Source of the DNA: Poseidonocella pacifica
GTDB lineage: Bacteria; Pseudomonadota; Alphaproteobacteria; Rhodobacterales; Rhodobacteraceae
Length of the DNA: 64,000 nucleotides
Assembly: GCF_900111875.1 (NCBI RefSeq)
Contig: NZ_FOJU01000001.1
Coordinates: forward strand, 744,001 to 808,000
Direction of reading: 5' to 3'
The notes below the pieces were generated by a model that was not told the origin of the DNA, did not search any database, and saw only the letters and a program-made list of their open reading frames with translations. Positions 9,484-19,037 of the stretch are shown here, piece after piece (position 1 is the first letter of the stretch; each line of letters starts with the position of its first letter). The position numbers were made by a program, and so were the translations under genes.

Positions 9484-10398
9484 TTATCCCTGCGCGGCGC
9501 TTGTCAGCCGCTCTCTCAGGGCGCGCAGACGTGCCGCAACCGGGGCAACTTCAGCCGTGGAAGCGCCTAGCACCGCAACCTGTTCAAGGGTCAGGGACGA
9601 CAGCGTTCCGGCCGGGGCCATGATCTCATCAGCATGCGGGACTTCGGGAATTTCGGCGATCCGATCACCGATCTGCTCCGCGAGAGACGGCGGTTCGGGA
9701 ACCTCGATCTCTTCCGGATCCGGGTCAGGCAGCGGCTCTTCAAGCTCTGGGAGCGCGGCTATTTCCTCTGCGATCTCGGCGGGTTGATCGCCGATCTCCT
9801 CCGCCACCCTGGGCGCGGGTTCTGACGCATCTTCCCGAGGCGCACGTTTGAAAAACGGCAGGTCGGATTGCGGCGACGGCTCGGGGTCCTCTACGACCGG
9901 GGCCAATTCTTGATCTTGGGCGGTGTCTTCCTCAACCTGCTCTGGCAGAACAGGGTCGGCGACCTCTTCCACAACGGGTTCCGTCAGGACGGGCTCGGCG
10001 ATGTCTTCCTCAATCGGTCCCGGCAGAACGGGTTCGGGTAGTTCCGCAACGATCGGCGCGGGGGATGGGGCAGGGGCTGCGTTTTCCTCCGCCGGATCGT
10101 CAACGTAATCGGAAAGGTCGTCTTCGAGCGGGATCGACATCTGCGCCACGTGGCGCACGCCCTCCTCGCGGAGAATACGCTGCGCGCCCTTGATGGTCAT
10201 GCCATCTTCGTGGAGAAGTTTCTTGATGCCGCCAAGCAGCCGCATGTCCGCGGGGCGATAATAACGCCGACCACCCGCGCGCTTGACGGGTTTCACCTGA
10301 CTGAACTTACTCTCCCAGAACCGCAGCACATGGGCAGGCGTCTCAAGCCATTCGGCGACTTCGCTGATCGTGCGAAAGGCGTCGGGGGATTTGGCCAT
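9484..10398 (-). CDS. MerR-family transcriptional regulator with long acidic tail
   Basis: A 304-residue protein with a MerR-type winged helix-turn-helix in residues 1-85 ([20 protein letters not shown], then [21 protein letters not shown]). A low-complexity Pro/Glu/Val-rich tail follows that includes three 13-residue tandem units. The DNA-binding part matches the MerR gene that follows ihfA in Rhodobacteraceae. No effector-binding cysteines are seen, so it is probably not a metal sensor. Target genes are unknown. The stop of ihfA lies 11 bases upstream of its start. Confidence 0.88.
   Translation of the reverse strand: MAKSPDAFRTISEVAEWLETPAHVLRFWESKFSQVKPVKRAGGRRYYRPADMRLLGGIKKLLHEDGMTIKGAQRILREEGVRHVAQMSIPLEDDLSDYVDDPAEENAAPAPSPAPIVAELPEPVLPGPIEEDIAEPVLTEPVVEEVADPVLPEQVEEDTAQDQELAPVVEDPEPSPQSDLPFFKRAPREDASEPAPRVAEEIGDQPAEIAEEIAALPELEEPLPDPDPEEIEVPEPPSLAEQIGDRIAEIPEVPHADEIMAPAGTLSSLTLEQVAVLGASTAEVAPVAARLRALRERLTSAAQG
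9926..10042 (-). repeat. Three 39-bp tandem repeats inside the MerR gene
   Basis: The string TCTTCC recurs at 9926, 9965 and 10004 with surrounding similarity, giving a 39-bp period. On the coding (minus) strand each unit encodes a degenerate 13-residue motif of the type EPVL-P-x-EED-A ([39 protein letters not shown]). The period is a multiple of three, so copy-number change would keep the frame. Confidence 0.85.
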
Positions 10399-10409
10399 GC
10401 CAGCCGGGC

Positions 10410-10712
10410 CTATCGCTTGTTGCCGTCGGCGACGCGGTCCTTCATGAGATGCGACGGCCGAAAGGTCAGCACGCGGCGCGGGGAAATGGGAACCTCTTCG
10501 CCGGTTTTCGGATTGCGGCCCACACGCGCGGTTTTTTCCCGCACGCTGAACGTTCCGAAGGAAGAAATCTTGACCTGTTCGCCAGCGACGAGCGCGTCGG
10601 ACATGTGGCCGAGAATGCTCTCGACGAGCTGGGCGGATTCATTACGAGAAAGTCCGACCTCTCGAAAGACCGCTTCACTAAGATCCATTCGCGTCAACGT
10701 TCTGTTCGACAT
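10410..10712 (-). CDS. ihfA: Integration host factor subunit alpha
   Basis: A 100-residue HU/IHF-family DNA-bending protein. The beta-arm sequence [22 protein letters not shown] and the [17 protein letters not shown] tail are characteristic of IHF alpha, which pairs with IhfB and bends DNA at promoters and replication sites. I chose ATG at 10712 because GGGGAG sits seven bases upstream. A TTG two codons earlier is in frame but lacks spacing. It sits between fabH and the MerR gene, in the order typical of alphaproteobacteria. Confidence 0.95.
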   Translation of the reverse strand: MSNRTLTRMDLSEAVFREVGLSRNESAQLVESILGHMSDALVAGEQVKISSFGTFSVREKTARVGRNPKTGEEVPISPRRVLTFRPSHLMKDRVADGNKR

Positions 10713-10804
10713 ACCCAAACTCCCCTGCGTGCCGGCGACTTTAAGGGCTTTCGAAAAGCCAAGTCAATATCAATGGCTTGGCCCGAGGCCGTTCATGTAC
10801 CGCT

Positions 10805-11776
10805 TTACCAACGCAAAACGACCGATCCCCATGCCAGACCGCCGCCAATCGCTTCGGTGACAACAAGATCGCCTGATTTGATCTGCCCGTTCGCCCGCCC
10901 GATCGACAGTGCGAGGGGAATCGATGCCGCCGACGTATTGCCGTGATCTTGCACTGTCACAACGACGCGGTCCATCGGGACGCCCATACGCTTGGCGGTT
11001 GCTTGTATGATGCGGATATTCGCTTGATGCGGAACGATCCAGTCCACGTCCTCGCCCGTCATGCCAATCTTGGCGAGGGCGGTTTCAGCAGTTTCCGCAA
11101 GCTTTTCGACCGCGTGACGGAAGACTTCCTTGCCCTGCATACGCAGATGACCGGTGTTTTGGGTGCTGATGCCGCCATCGACATAAAGGATGTCGCGATA
11201 CCGACCGTCGGAATTCAGGTCCGTGGCGAGTATTCCGCGATCATCGGTTCCACCCTCGCCCTCCGCAGCAGCGAGAACCACCGCGCCAGCGCCATCACCG
11301 AAAAGAACGCATGTGCTGCGGTCGGTCCAGTCCATGATGCGGCTGAAGGTCTCGGCACCGATGACGAGCACGCGCTCGGCCTGACCTGAAACGATGAGAG
11401 CATTGGCGTTGGAGAGCGCGTAGACAAATCCTGCGCAAACGGCCTGCACATCAAAGGCAAAGCCCTTTTCCATGCCGAGCGCGGCCTGAACCATCGTCGC
11501 GGCGGAAGGGAAGGTAAGATCGGCAGTGGAGGTGGCGAGGATGATCGCGTCGATCTGGGACGCGTCGATCCCGGCGTCCGCCAAGGCGGCTTGCGCGGCC
11601 TTGGTCGCGAGGTCGGAAGTCATTTCCCCTTCGGCAGCGAAATGGCGGCGCTCTATCCCCGAACGGGAGCGGATCCAGTCGTCGGTCGTGTCGAGTGTGC
11701 TCTCGAACTCGCTATTGGGAACCACCCGTTCGGGCAAATAATGCCCGACGCCGCAGATCACTGCCCGTTTCATCAT
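10805..11776 (-). CDS. fabH: 3-oxoacyl-ACP synthase III (FabH)
   Basis: A 323-residue initiating ketoacyl-ACP synthase condensing acetyl-CoA with malonyl-ACP in type II fatty acid synthesis. The Cys-His-Asn triad is visible: C114 (VQAVCAGFVYAL), H250 (VPHQANIR) and N280 (DHGNTSAAS). Length is normal. Its ATG overlaps the plsX stop (ATGA), so translation is probably coupled. The gene lies in the DUF177-rpmF-plsX-fabH-ihfA run linking translation, phospholipid and fatty acid synthesis. Confidence 0.96.
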   Translation of the reverse strand: MMKRAVICGVGHYLPERVVPNSEFESTLDTTDDWIRSRSGIERRHFAAEGEMTSDLATKAAQAALADAGIDASQIDAIILATSTADLTFPSAATMVQAALGMEKGFAFDVQAVCAGFVYALSNANALIVSGQAERVLVIGAETFSRIMDWTDRSTCVLFGDGAGAVVLAAAEGEGGTDDRGILATDLNSDGRYRDILYVDGGISTQNTGHLRMQGKEVFRHAVEKLAETAETALAKIGMTGEDVDWIVPHQANIRIIQATAKRMGVPMDRVVVTVQDHGNTSAASIPLALSIGRANGQIKSGDLVVTEAIGGGLAWGSVVLRW

Positions 11777-12879
11777 TCACTGCTACCGCCGTTGCCCCCA
11801 GTCGTAGCAGTCTGAGGAAGGTTTGGTGCAGATGCAACCCGAGCCGCAAGTTTTTCCGAGAAGCGTTGCTGAGTCAGAAGGTAGGCCAGCTTGATCGCGG
11901 CCGAGACCCCGGTAGAATCGGCGGAGCCATGCGATTTCACGACCGTACCGTTCAGGCCCAGGAACACACCGCCATTGACCCGGCGCGGGTCGATCCGCTT
12001 TTTCAGACGGCGAAGCGAAGTCAGCGCAAGGAGCGAGGCGAGGCGCGACAGGATCGAGTAGCGGAAGGCTTCGCGCAACTGATCAGCGATCAGGTTTGCG
12101 GTGCCTTCGCCCGTCTTGAGCGCGACGTTGCCGGTAAAGCCGTCGGTCACCACAACGTCACAGCGATCAGAGGGCAGGTCGCCACCTTCGACAAAACCGA
12201 CATAATCGAAATCCGAGTCCACCGATGCAGCCTGCAAATGCTCATGTGCAAGCTTGAGCTCGGCGCGGCCCTTGTGTTCTTCGGTCCCGACATTGAGCAG
12301 GCCAACGCGCGGCCGCTCGATACCAAGGCCACTGCGGGCATAGGCGACACCCATGGCCGAATAGGTCGCAAGATCACGCTCATCGGCGCGAATATCCGCA
12401 CCTGCATCCAGCATGACATTGAAACCCTGAGGATTACGCGAGGGCCAGAGCACGGCAATCGCAGGCCGGTCAACGCCGGGCAATTTGCGCAAGCGCACAA
12501 CCGACAGCATCATGAGCGCACCGGTATTCCCGCAGGACACGCAAACCTCTGCCTCGCCCTGTTTCACGGAATCGAGGGCCGACCACATCGACGTGTTCTT
12601 GCCGTTGCGGATCACCTGCGCGGGTTTTTCGGTCATGGTCACGATGTCCGGAACATCCCGGATCTCGCACACATCACCAAGCCCGCGCTTGCGCGCAATC
12701 AGGGGTTCAAGCTCGTCGCGGCGCCCGTGAACGATAAATCCGATATCCGGGTTCTTGCGCTGTGAACGCGCCATACCCGAAACGACCGCGGATGGACCAC
12801 GGTCGCCTCCCATCGCATCGATGGAGATGATGATACGCTCACCGACCTCGTTCCCGGCACTCTGCCTCGTGGAATTCAT
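11773..12879 (-). CDS. plsX: Phosphate acyltransferase PlsX
   Basis: A 368-residue enzyme making acyl-phosphate from acyl-ACP, the donor for PlsY in phospholipid synthesis. The signature ISIDAMGGDRGPSAVV is at about residues 17-32, and GNTGALMMLS and VVTDGFTGNVALKT are present. It has a slightly long N-terminus (MNSTRQSAGNEVGERI); a start nearer to the IISIDAMGG motif cannot be excluded. It overlaps fabH by four bases and lies 23 bases after rpmF. Confidence 0.95.
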   Translation of the reverse strand: MNSTRQSAGNEVGERIIISIDAMGGDRGPSAVVSGMARSQRKNPDIGFIVHGRRDELEPLIARKRGLGDVCEIRDVPDIVTMTEKPAQVIRNGKNTSMWSALDSVKQGEAEVCVSCGNTGALMMLSVVRLRKLPGVDRPAIAVLWPSRNPQGFNVMLDAGADIRADERDLATYSAMGVAYARSGLGIERPRVGLLNVGTEEHKGRAELKLAHEHLQAASVDSDFDYVGFVEGGDLPSDRCDVVVTDGFTGNVALKTGEGTANLIADQLREAFRYSILSRLASLLALTSLRRLKKRIDPRRVNGGVFLGLNGTVVKSHGSADSTGVSAAIKLAYLLTQQRFSEKLAARVASAPNLPQTATTGGNGGSSE

Positions 12880-12902
12880 GGCGTCGTCCGGTCCGGTGTG
12901 TC

Positions 12903-13109
12903 TCAGGCGGCGTCTTCGTCGAGATCGATCTCGTCAGCCTGCGCGATGACTTCACGGTCATCATAGTGACCGCAAGCGGCACACACGTGGTGCGGGCGCT
13001 TGAGTTCACCGCAGTTTGCGCACTCGTTGGGGTTTGCCCCTTCGAGCGAGTCGTGAGCGCGGCGCTTGTTGCGGCGCGATTTGGAAACTTTGTTCTGCTG
13101 GACGGCCAT
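12903..13109 (-). CDS. rpmF: 50S ribosomal protein L32
   Basis: A 68-residue ribosomal protein L32 with the usual basic N-terminus [20 protein letters not shown] and four zinc-ligand cysteines, C30, C33, C43 and C46 ([18 protein letters not shown]). The acidic tail is common in alphaproteobacterial L32. It precedes plsX on the same strand, a conserved arrangement. A 164-base gap separates it from the DUF177 gene upstream, so it may have its own promoter. Confidence 0.97.
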   Translation of the reverse strand: MAVQQNKVSKSRRNKRRAHDSLEGANPNECANCGELKRPHHVCAACGHYDDREVIAQADEIDLDEDAA

Positions 13110-13273
13110 GTCTCAACCTCATCTTTTCGGGGGCACATCCCCCGTATATCTACGTCTCGGCGGCCTCATATGCGGATGAGGGCCGACTGTCCATGCCTTA
13201 CAGGATGAGCGCGCGAAAATACTCGTCCTGAGGCGCGGTGCAAGTCTTTATTTCCTGTGGGTCAGCGGGCCGC

Positions 13274-13867
13274 TCAATCGGAGGTATCTTTGCCTGCGAG
13301 CTTGTCGCGCATCGCAGCAAGCCCGGCAAAGGGTTTGGTATCCTCATCCCGAAGCGGCTCGATGCCGGGCGGCGCATAGGCTGCCTCACCGAGGCTGGCG
13401 TCGTCTGCGCGTGGATAAGCGGGCAGGGCAAGCGCCAGCGCCTCCGTCATCACCTCGCCGAGATCCACGACCGATGGCAGCGGCTCAACGGTTTCATCTT
13501 CGGGCATTTCGATCTCGGCGGCCTTCGGCTCTATCGCGTCGGGCGTATAGCGGCGCAATATCCGCTCCTCGATCCGGGTGGTCACCGGTTTGAGGGTCAC
13601 GACACAAGGTTGCACGACCGTCGCCCCCAAGGTTCCGCGCAGGACCCAGTCCCGGGCCCCCTGCGGCGCAATCTCGCCAGCGAAACAGAGTTTTCGCAGA
13701 TCTGACAGCTTCAGCGTATCGCTCAGGGCCGCAAGCGCATCACGCCCGGGCCGGATCTCGAAGGCGGTCGGATGGGATCTTGCAAGACCATCAATCCGGT
13801 GCGGGTGCGAGACAGCTGGCGTTGACAAGGGCGTACCTCCGGTTTCTCTTTCTTGAACAGGCGTCAT
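13274..13867 (-). CDS. DUF177 (YceD-type) protein
   Basis: A 197-residue member of the DUF177/YceD family found upstream of rpmF in most bacteria; some members influence 23S rRNA accumulation. The C-terminal region holds EIEMPEDETVEPLPSVVDLG and EVMTEALALALPAYPR, the recognisable family core. I chose ATG at 13867, which leaves 45 bases to the divergent bamE start. The frame is open further upstream but would run antisense through bamE. Confidence 0.85.
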   Translation of the reverse strand: MTPVQERETGGTPLSTPAVSHPHRIDGLARSHPTAFEIRPGRDALAALSDTLKLSDLRKLCFAGEIAPQGARDWVLRGTLGATVVQPCVVTLKPVTTRIEERILRRYTPDAIEPKAAEIEMPEDETVEPLPSVVDLGEVMTEALALALPAYPRADDASLGEAAYAPPGIEPLRDEDTKPFAGLAAMRDKLAGKDTSD

Positions 13868-13912
13868 TCCTCCGATATGCGAGGAGCGACCACGGGATAC
13901 AAGAGGGCAGAC

Positions 13913-14371
13913 ATGGCAGGCAGAACACGCGGGCTTCGCATTGCCCTTGGATTTGGTGCTGCACTCATGCTCTCGGCTTGTGTGGCTCAATATCGCAATC
14001 ACGGCTATGTTCCTGCGGACGAAGCGCTTGCCGCCGTCAACCTCGGACAGAGCCGCGCCAGCGTCATCGCGACGCTGGGATCGCCCACCGCAGCCGCCCC
14101 GCAGGACGAGGACGGCATTTTCTATGCCTCCTCTCGTGTGCGGCACTTCGGGTTTCTCGCACCGGAAATCATCGACCGGCAGGTTGTCGTGATCTCCTTT
14201 GGGTCCAGCGGCGGGGTCAGCAATGTGGAGCGGTTCACCCTCGAGGATGGCCGTATCGTACCGCTGACCCGGCGCGTCACCGACAACACTGTGCGCAACA
14301 CCACATTCCTGCGTCAGTTGCTCGGCAACCTTGGCCGCTTCGACGCGGGCACTATCCTTGGTGAAGAATAG
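13913..14371 (+). CDS. bamE: Outer membrane assembly lipoprotein BamE (SmpA/OmlA)
   Basis: A 152-residue lipoprotein of the BAM complex, which inserts beta-barrel proteins. A signal peptide with lipobox LSAC places the lipidated cysteine at residue 23. The SmpA/OmlA core follows (LGQSRASVIATLGSP, then IFYASSRVRHFGFLAPEI). I chose ATG at 13913 because it places the signal peptide at the N-terminus. It is divergent from the DUF177 gene, so the 45-base gap must carry both promoters or place them in coding DNA. Confidence 0.92.
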   Translation: MAGRTRGLRIALGFGAALMLSACVAQYRNHGYVPADEALAAVNLGQSRASVIATLGSPTAAAPQDEDGIFYASSRVRHFGFLAPEIIDRQVVVISFGSSGGVSNVERFTLEDGRIVPLTRRVTDNTVRNTTFLRQLLGNLGRFDAGTILGEE

Positions 14372-14473
14372 GCGCAGGATCGCCGCAGAGGCCTAGCCAC
14401 TACAAAGCTGTCACGCAGGCGTCACGTTGATCCGGCAGAGGGGCCTTGACCAGGGCCAGAGCGGGAGGCGGCA

Positions 14474-15211
14474 ATGCGCACAGCACGGTATGTGGCACGT
14501 TTCGGAGAATCCTCCGCGGATATCCACGTGGCGCAGCGCCTGCGTTGGCGCGCCTTTCTTGCACAAGATGCGACAAGCCCCGAGGGGCGCGATGCCGATC
14601 CCTTCGACGCTCTGTGCCGCCACGTACTGATCGAAGAGGCCACGACCGGCAAGCTGGTCTGTTGCTATCGAATTCTGCCCCTTGGCCCCGGTGAGATCGA
14701 CCAAAGCTATGCCGCCCAGTATTATGAGCTGTCTGCCCTCAAGGGGTTTGCGGGCCGTATGGTCGAAATGGGCCGATTCTGCATCGATCCCGACCACGGC
14801 CGCGATCCGGACATCCTGCGCGTGGCATGGGGGGCGATGACCCGATACGTGGATGAGGAAGGGGTCGACATGCTGTTCGGCTGTTCTTCCTTCAAGGGGA
14901 CGGACGCACAGCACTATCTCGATGCCTTCACTGTGTTGCGAGCCCGCCACCTCGCGCCCACCCGGTGGTTGCCGAAGGTCAAGGCGCCGAAGGTTTTTCG
15001 TTTTGCACAGCTTTTGCGGCGCAAGCCCGATGCCAAACTCGCCATGTTGCGGATGCCGCCGTTGTTGCGGACCTACCTCGCCATGGGTGGCTGGGTCAGC
15101 GACCATGCGGTGGTTGATGACAAGATGAATACGCTGCACGTCTTTACCGGGCTGGAGATCGGAGCGATCCCCGCCGCACGAAAACGACTTCTTCGCGCTG
15201 TTGCGGGCTGA
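14474..15211 (+). CDS. olsB: L-ornithine N-alpha-acyltransferase (ornithine lipid synthesis, OlsB)
   Basis: A 245-residue GNAT-type acyltransferase matching OlsB, which transfers 3-hydroxyacyl from ACP to ornithine to make lyso-ornithine lipid. Supporting sequences are RLRWRAFL near residue 25, VEMGRFCIDPDH at about 95-106 and LFGCSSFKGTD at about 135-145. Ornithine lipids replace phospholipids under phosphate limitation in many alphaproteobacteria. The usual partner, the lysolipid acyltransferase olsA, is not adjacent; an ABC-F gene follows instead. The 102-base gap after bamE suggests a separate promoter. Confidence 0.85.
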   Translation: MRTARYVARFGESSADIHVAQRLRWRAFLAQDATSPEGRDADPFDALCRHVLIEEATTGKLVCCYRILPLGPGEIDQSYAAQYYELSALKGFAGRMVEMGRFCIDPDHGRDPDILRVAWGAMTRYVDEEGVDMLFGCSSFKGTDAQHYLDAFTVLRARHLAPTRWLPKVKAPKVFRFAQLLRRKPDAKLAMLRMPPLLRTYLAMGGWVSDHAVVDDKMNTLHVFTGLEIGAIPAARKRLLRAVAG

Positions 15212-15252
15212 AGGCGATTGACCATTCCGGCGGGCGCGATTAGCTCCCGCCC

Positions 15253-17076
15253 ATGGCACGCGCACCCCTACTCCAGCTTAGCAACATTTCCCTCACCTTC
15301 GGAGGTGATCCCGTTTTCGACGGGCTCGACCTCGTGGTTCATTCTGGCGACCGGGTCGCCCTTGTGGGGCGCAATGGCTCCGGCAAGTCGACGCTTCTGA
15401 AAGTCATGGCCGGATTGGTGGAACCCGATGCCGGCACGCGGGTCGTGCCGCCGGGCATCAGCGTCGGCTACATGGAGCAGGAACCGACCATGGAAGGCTA
15501 TGCCACGCTCGGCGACTACGCCGCCAGTGGTCTGGAGCCGGGGGAAGAATACCGAGTTGAGACCGTTGCCGAGGGTCTCAAGTTCGATCCCACACGGGCC
15601 GTTGAGGCGGCAAGCGGTGGAGAGCGCCGCCGCGCCGCGCTGGCCAAGCTCATGGCCGAAGCGCCCGAACTCATGCTGCTTGACGAGCCGACCAACCATC
15701 TCGACATCGAAGCTATCGCGTGGCTTGAGAATGAACTCAAATCCACTCGGACGGCCTATATCCTCATCAGTCACGACCGCGCCTTTCTGCGCAACCTGAC
15801 CCGTGCGACCCTCTGGATCGACCGGGGCCAGGTGCGCCGCAACGAAGAAGGCTTCGAGCGGTTCGAGGAATGGCGCGACAAGCTCTGGAATGAAGAGGAC
15901 AGCGCCCGGCACAAGCTCGACCGTAAGATCAAGGCAGAGGCCCGCTGGGCCGTTGAGGGGATCAGCGCCCGGCGCAAGCGCAACCAGGGCCGTGTCCGCG
16001 CGCTTCAGGATCTCCGGTCGGAGCGGTCGAGCATGATCCGGCGTCAGGGGACGGCGGCCATGGCGTTCGATAGCGGGCCAAAAAGCGGCAAGAAGGTCAT
16101 TGAGGCCGAAGGACTTACCAAGAGCTACGGCGACAAGGTTATCCTGCACGCGTTCGACCTGTCCGTGCAGCGCGGAGAACGTATCGCCTTCGTTGGCCCC
16201 AACGGCGTCGGCAAGACCACTCTGCTGAAAATCCTGCTGGGCGAGGTCGAGCCGGATTCAGGCCGCGTCAAGCTCGGCACCAATCTCGAACTCGCAGTGT
16301 TCGATCAATCGCGTGCGCAACTTGACCCCGAGATGACCCTCTGGGAAAGCCTGACGGGAGATAAGGAGATGCGCGTATCGGGGCAGGCGGATCAGGTGCT
16401 GGTTCGCGGCACGCCAAAACACGTGGTCGGCTATCTCAAGGAATTTCTCTTTGACGAGGCACAGGCCCGCGCGCCCGTGCGTTCCCTCTCCGGGGGTGAA
16501 AAGGCGCGACTGCTGCTGGCCAAGTTGATGGCCAAGGAAAGCAATCTTCTGGTGCTGGACGAGCCGACCAACGATCTTGATGTGGAAACGCTCGATCTTT
16601 TGCAGGAACTGCTCGACGACTATGACGGGACCGTCCTTCTGGTGAGCCACGACCGCGATTTTCTGGATCGCGTGGCAACAACCACGATCGCGATGGAGGG
16701 CGAAGGCCGCGCTACCGTCTATGCAGGTGGGTGGTCCGATTATCGCGCGCAGCGCGCGGAAACGGCCGCCGCAGAATCTCAGACTCAATCGAAACCTGAC
16801 GGCAAGGCCGGAAAAACCGATAAGGGTGCCAAGAAGTCAGGCCAGAAATCCGGGCTTAGCTTCACGGAAAAGCACCGGTTGGAGGCATTGCCGGCGGAGA
16901 TCGAACGTTTGGAAGCAGAGATTGCAAAGCTTGAAGAGCTGCTCGCCGATGCGGAGTTGTTCACCCGTGAGCCGGTCAAATTCAAGAAGGCAACCGAGGC
17001 CCTCGCTCAGCGGCAGGAGAAGCTCGCTGCTGCTGAAGAGGAATGGCTCGGTCTGGAAGAGAAGGCGGAAGCTTAG
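15253..17076 (+). CDS. uup: ABC-F ATPase, Uup type
   Basis: A 607-residue soluble protein with two ABC ATPase domains and no membrane segments. Walker A motifs are GRNGSGKST (about residue 38) and GPNGVGKTT (about residue 316). Signatures are ASGGERRRAALAKL and LSGGEKARLLLAKL, and Walker B motifs are LLDEPTNHLD and VLDEPTNDLD. A Lys-rich linker and C-terminal coiled coil (about 540-605) are typical of Uup, which acts on ribosomes and in DNA-junction processing. Its TAG overlaps the stop of the convergent MFS gene by four bases. Confidence 0.88.
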   Translation: MARAPLLQLSNISLTFGGDPVFDGLDLVVHSGDRVALVGRNGSGKSTLLKVMAGLVEPDAGTRVVPPGISVGYMEQEPTMEGYATLGDYAASGLEPGEEYRVETVAEGLKFDPTRAVEAASGGERRRAALAKLMAEAPELMLLDEPTNHLDIEAIAWLENELKSTRTAYILISHDRAFLRNLTRATLWIDRGQVRRNEEGFERFEEWRDKLWNEEDSARHKLDRKIKAEARWAVEGISARRKRNQGRVRALQDLRSERSSMIRRQGTAAMAFDSGPKSGKKVIEAEGLTKSYGDKVILHAFDLSVQRGERIAFVGPNGVGKTTLLKILLGEVEPDSGRVKLGTNLELAVFDQSRAQLDPEMTLWESLTGDKEMRVSGQADQVLVRGTPKHVVGYLKEFLFDEAQARAPVRSLSGGEKARLLLAKLMAKESNLLVLDEPTNDLDVETLDLLQELLDDYDGTVLLVSHDRDFLDRVATTTIAMEGEGRATVYAGGWSDYRAQRAETAAAESQTQSKPDGKAGKTDKGAKKSGQKSGLSFTEKHRLEALPAEIERLEAEIAKLEELLADAELFTREPVKFKKATEALAQRQEKLAAAEEEWLGLEEKAEA

Positions 17077-18287
17077 GCTTCCGCATCCTCGGATTGATCG
17101 CGGCGGATAAAGCCGCTCACTAGACGGGCGAGCGCCGCGCAAAGAAAGATCCCGAAAGCAATGGGTACGATCGTTCCGTTATAGGAGAGCCCGATCGGGA
17201 TCGCGATGATCGCCGCCGCAATGGTTGAAATGGCGGCAATGATCGAGGCCGCGATTCCGGCGATATGGCCCATCGGCTCCATCGCCAAGGCATTGAGGTT
17301 CCCCACGCACATGCCGGTCTGAAAGAAGACCGACGTTACCCAGATCACATAGGCAGGGAACAGAACCTCCTGCGGGACACCCGACATCGCGATCAGCAAC
17401 ATCGCCGCCGAGATCATCATTTCGATCCCGAACATCACCTTGATGATCTTGCGCATGCCGAGCTTGACCACGAGTTGGCTGTTGATGAAACCCGCAGACC
17501 CGGCACAGAGCGCGATCCCGCCGAACCAGAAGTGGAATGTCGTGCCCCGTCCGAACACCTCGTCAAAGATCTGCTGCGTCGAAGAAATCATGGTGAAGAG
17601 CATGGCGAAGGCCAGCGATTGCACGACGATGGACAGCCGCACGGTGGGGTGCGTCAGGACCTCCTTGGTGGCGGCCCAGATCACGGGCGCGCGCACCGGG
17701 CGACGGTTTTCCTTCGGCAAGGTTTCAGGCAGGCGGAACATGAGCCAACCGGTCGTGACCACAGAGAAAACAGTGAAAGCCAGAAAGATGCCGCGCCAGC
17801 CGGTGAGGGCCATGATCCCCGCGCCCAATGACGGGGCAAAGGCGGGGATGAGCGTGAAGACGATCATCACAAAACTGACGATCCGCGCCATGATACGGCC
17901 CGAATAGAGATCGCGGACTACGGCCAGAGCCACGACACGCGGCCCCGCTGCGCCCAATCCCATCAAGACCCGCGCGGCCAGCATGGTTTCAAGGGACGGG
18001 GCGGCCCAAGCGAGAAGCGCCCCGACGATATAGAGCGCGGCCCCGCCTACGATCGTCGCCTTGCGACCATAGCAATCCGAAAGCGGACCGGTGAAAAACG
18101 TGCCGATACCCATGCCCAGCACAAAAGAGGTTATGATGAGCTGCGCCTCATTGGGCATCTCGGGCACAAGCTCGGCGGCGATCTGGGGCAGAGCGGGAAG
18201 CATGGCATCGACGGAAAACGCGACGGATGCGGTCAGCATCGCGATGAGAACGACGAACTCGTTCTGGGAAATGGTTCGGGAAGGCAC
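17073..18287 (-). CDS. MFS transporter, Bcr/CflA multidrug efflux type
   Basis: A 404-residue major facilitator with 12 predicted helices. The motif GPLSDCYGRKATIVGGA follows helix 2, and RVLMGLGAAGPRVVALAVVRDLY is typical of the Bcr/CflA drug-proton antiporter group. I chose GTG at 18287 because AGGAGA sits six bases upstream; the in-frame codons before it are not preceded by a ribosome site. Substrate unknown. It overlaps the convergent ABC-F stop by four bases. Confidence 0.87.
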   Translation of the reverse strand: MPSRTISQNEFVVLIAMLTASVAFSVDAMLPALPQIAAELVPEMPNEAQLIITSFVLGMGIGTFFTGPLSDCYGRKATIVGGAALYIVGALLAWAAPSLETMLAARVLMGLGAAGPRVVALAVVRDLYSGRIMARIVSFVMIVFTLIPAFAPSLGAGIMALTGWRGIFLAFTVFSVVTTGWLMFRLPETLPKENRRPVRAPVIWAATKEVLTHPTVRLSIVVQSLAFAMLFTMISSTQQIFDEVFGRGTTFHFWFGGIALCAGSAGFINSQLVVKLGMRKIIKVMFGIEMMISAAMLLIAMSGVPQEVLFPAYVIWVTSVFFQTGMCVGNLNALAMEPMGHIAGIAASIIAAISTIAAAIIAIPIGLSYNGTIVPIAFGIFLCAALARLVSGFIRRDQSEDAEA

Positions 18288-18389
18288 TGGAAATCTCCTA
18301 TTAGACCCGGCCCGTACCATGCAGATCAAAAACGGGCCACTGCAAAGCGGCTCGTTTTCTGTGCGTGAGCGAACATGCGTTTGTGCAGT

Positions 18390-19037
18390 TCAGCCCTCTT
18401 GTTCGGAGAGTTGGGCAGAGACCTCGTCGATGACTTTTTCCCAAAGCGCGGTTTCCTGTGCCCCCGGCATCGCGTGCTTGCCAGCAACGATGAAGGTCGG
18501 AACAGAGTCGATGCCGATCTCCCGCGCTTGTGTATCGCGGGCCATGGTCTCTTCGCGGTCCGCCTCCGAACCCAAGAGTCGAAGGATGACCGACGCGTCG
18601 AGACCAATACCATCCGCGATATCGGCAAGAACTTCGTGCTCGCCAATGTCACGGCCTTCAAGGAAATATGCCTTGAAGAGGCGGGATACAGCAGCGGTCT
18701 GACGCCCCTCTATCCCGGCCCAATGGATCAGACGATGGGCATCCAGTGTGTTTGGCGTGCGGGAAATGGCGCTCCAGTCAATTTCGAGCCCGGTATCTCG
18801 GGCATGCTGGTCGATTTGGGCATAGACCTTTGCTGCCGCTTCCTTGCCGCCAAATTTGCGTTCCAGATACTCGGCCCGGACCATCCCGCCTGCGGGCATG
18901 TCGGGGTTGAGCTGAAAGGGATGCCATTCGACCGTGAAAGGATGATTTGGCCGCGCTTCGAGGGCGCGATCCAGGCGCAGCTTGCCGATGTAGCACCAAG
19001 GGCAGATCGGATCGGAGAATATGTCGAGCTTAACCAT
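18390..19037 (-). CDS. DsbA-family oxidoreductase (FrnE-like)
   Basis: A 215-residue thioredoxin-fold protein with the active-site CPWC at residues 12-15 (DPICPWCYIGKLRL) and the cis-proline loop SVPTFIVAG. It lacks a signal peptide, so it is a cytoplasmic FrnE/2-hydroxychromene-isomerase-like member rather than periplasmic DsbA. I chose ATG at 19037 because the family begins with this strand; the open frame upstream has no homologous look. Divergent from the XRE-cupin gene with a 112-base gap. Confidence 0.9.
   Translation of the reverse strand: MVKLDIFSDPICPWCYIGKLRLDRALEARPNHPFTVEWHPFQLNPDMPAGGMVRAEYLERKFGGKEAAAKVYAQIDQHARDTGLEIDWSAISRTPNTLDAHRLIHWAGIEGRQTAAVSRLFKAYFLEGRDIGEHEVLADIADGIGLDASVILRLLGSEADREETMARDTQAREIGIDSVPTFIVAGKHAMPGAQETALWEKVIDEVSAQLSEQEG

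Noticed and set aside
11695-12765. Plus-strand frame of 356 codons
   Set aside because: Antisense to plsX; composition typical of a GC-rich shadow frame.
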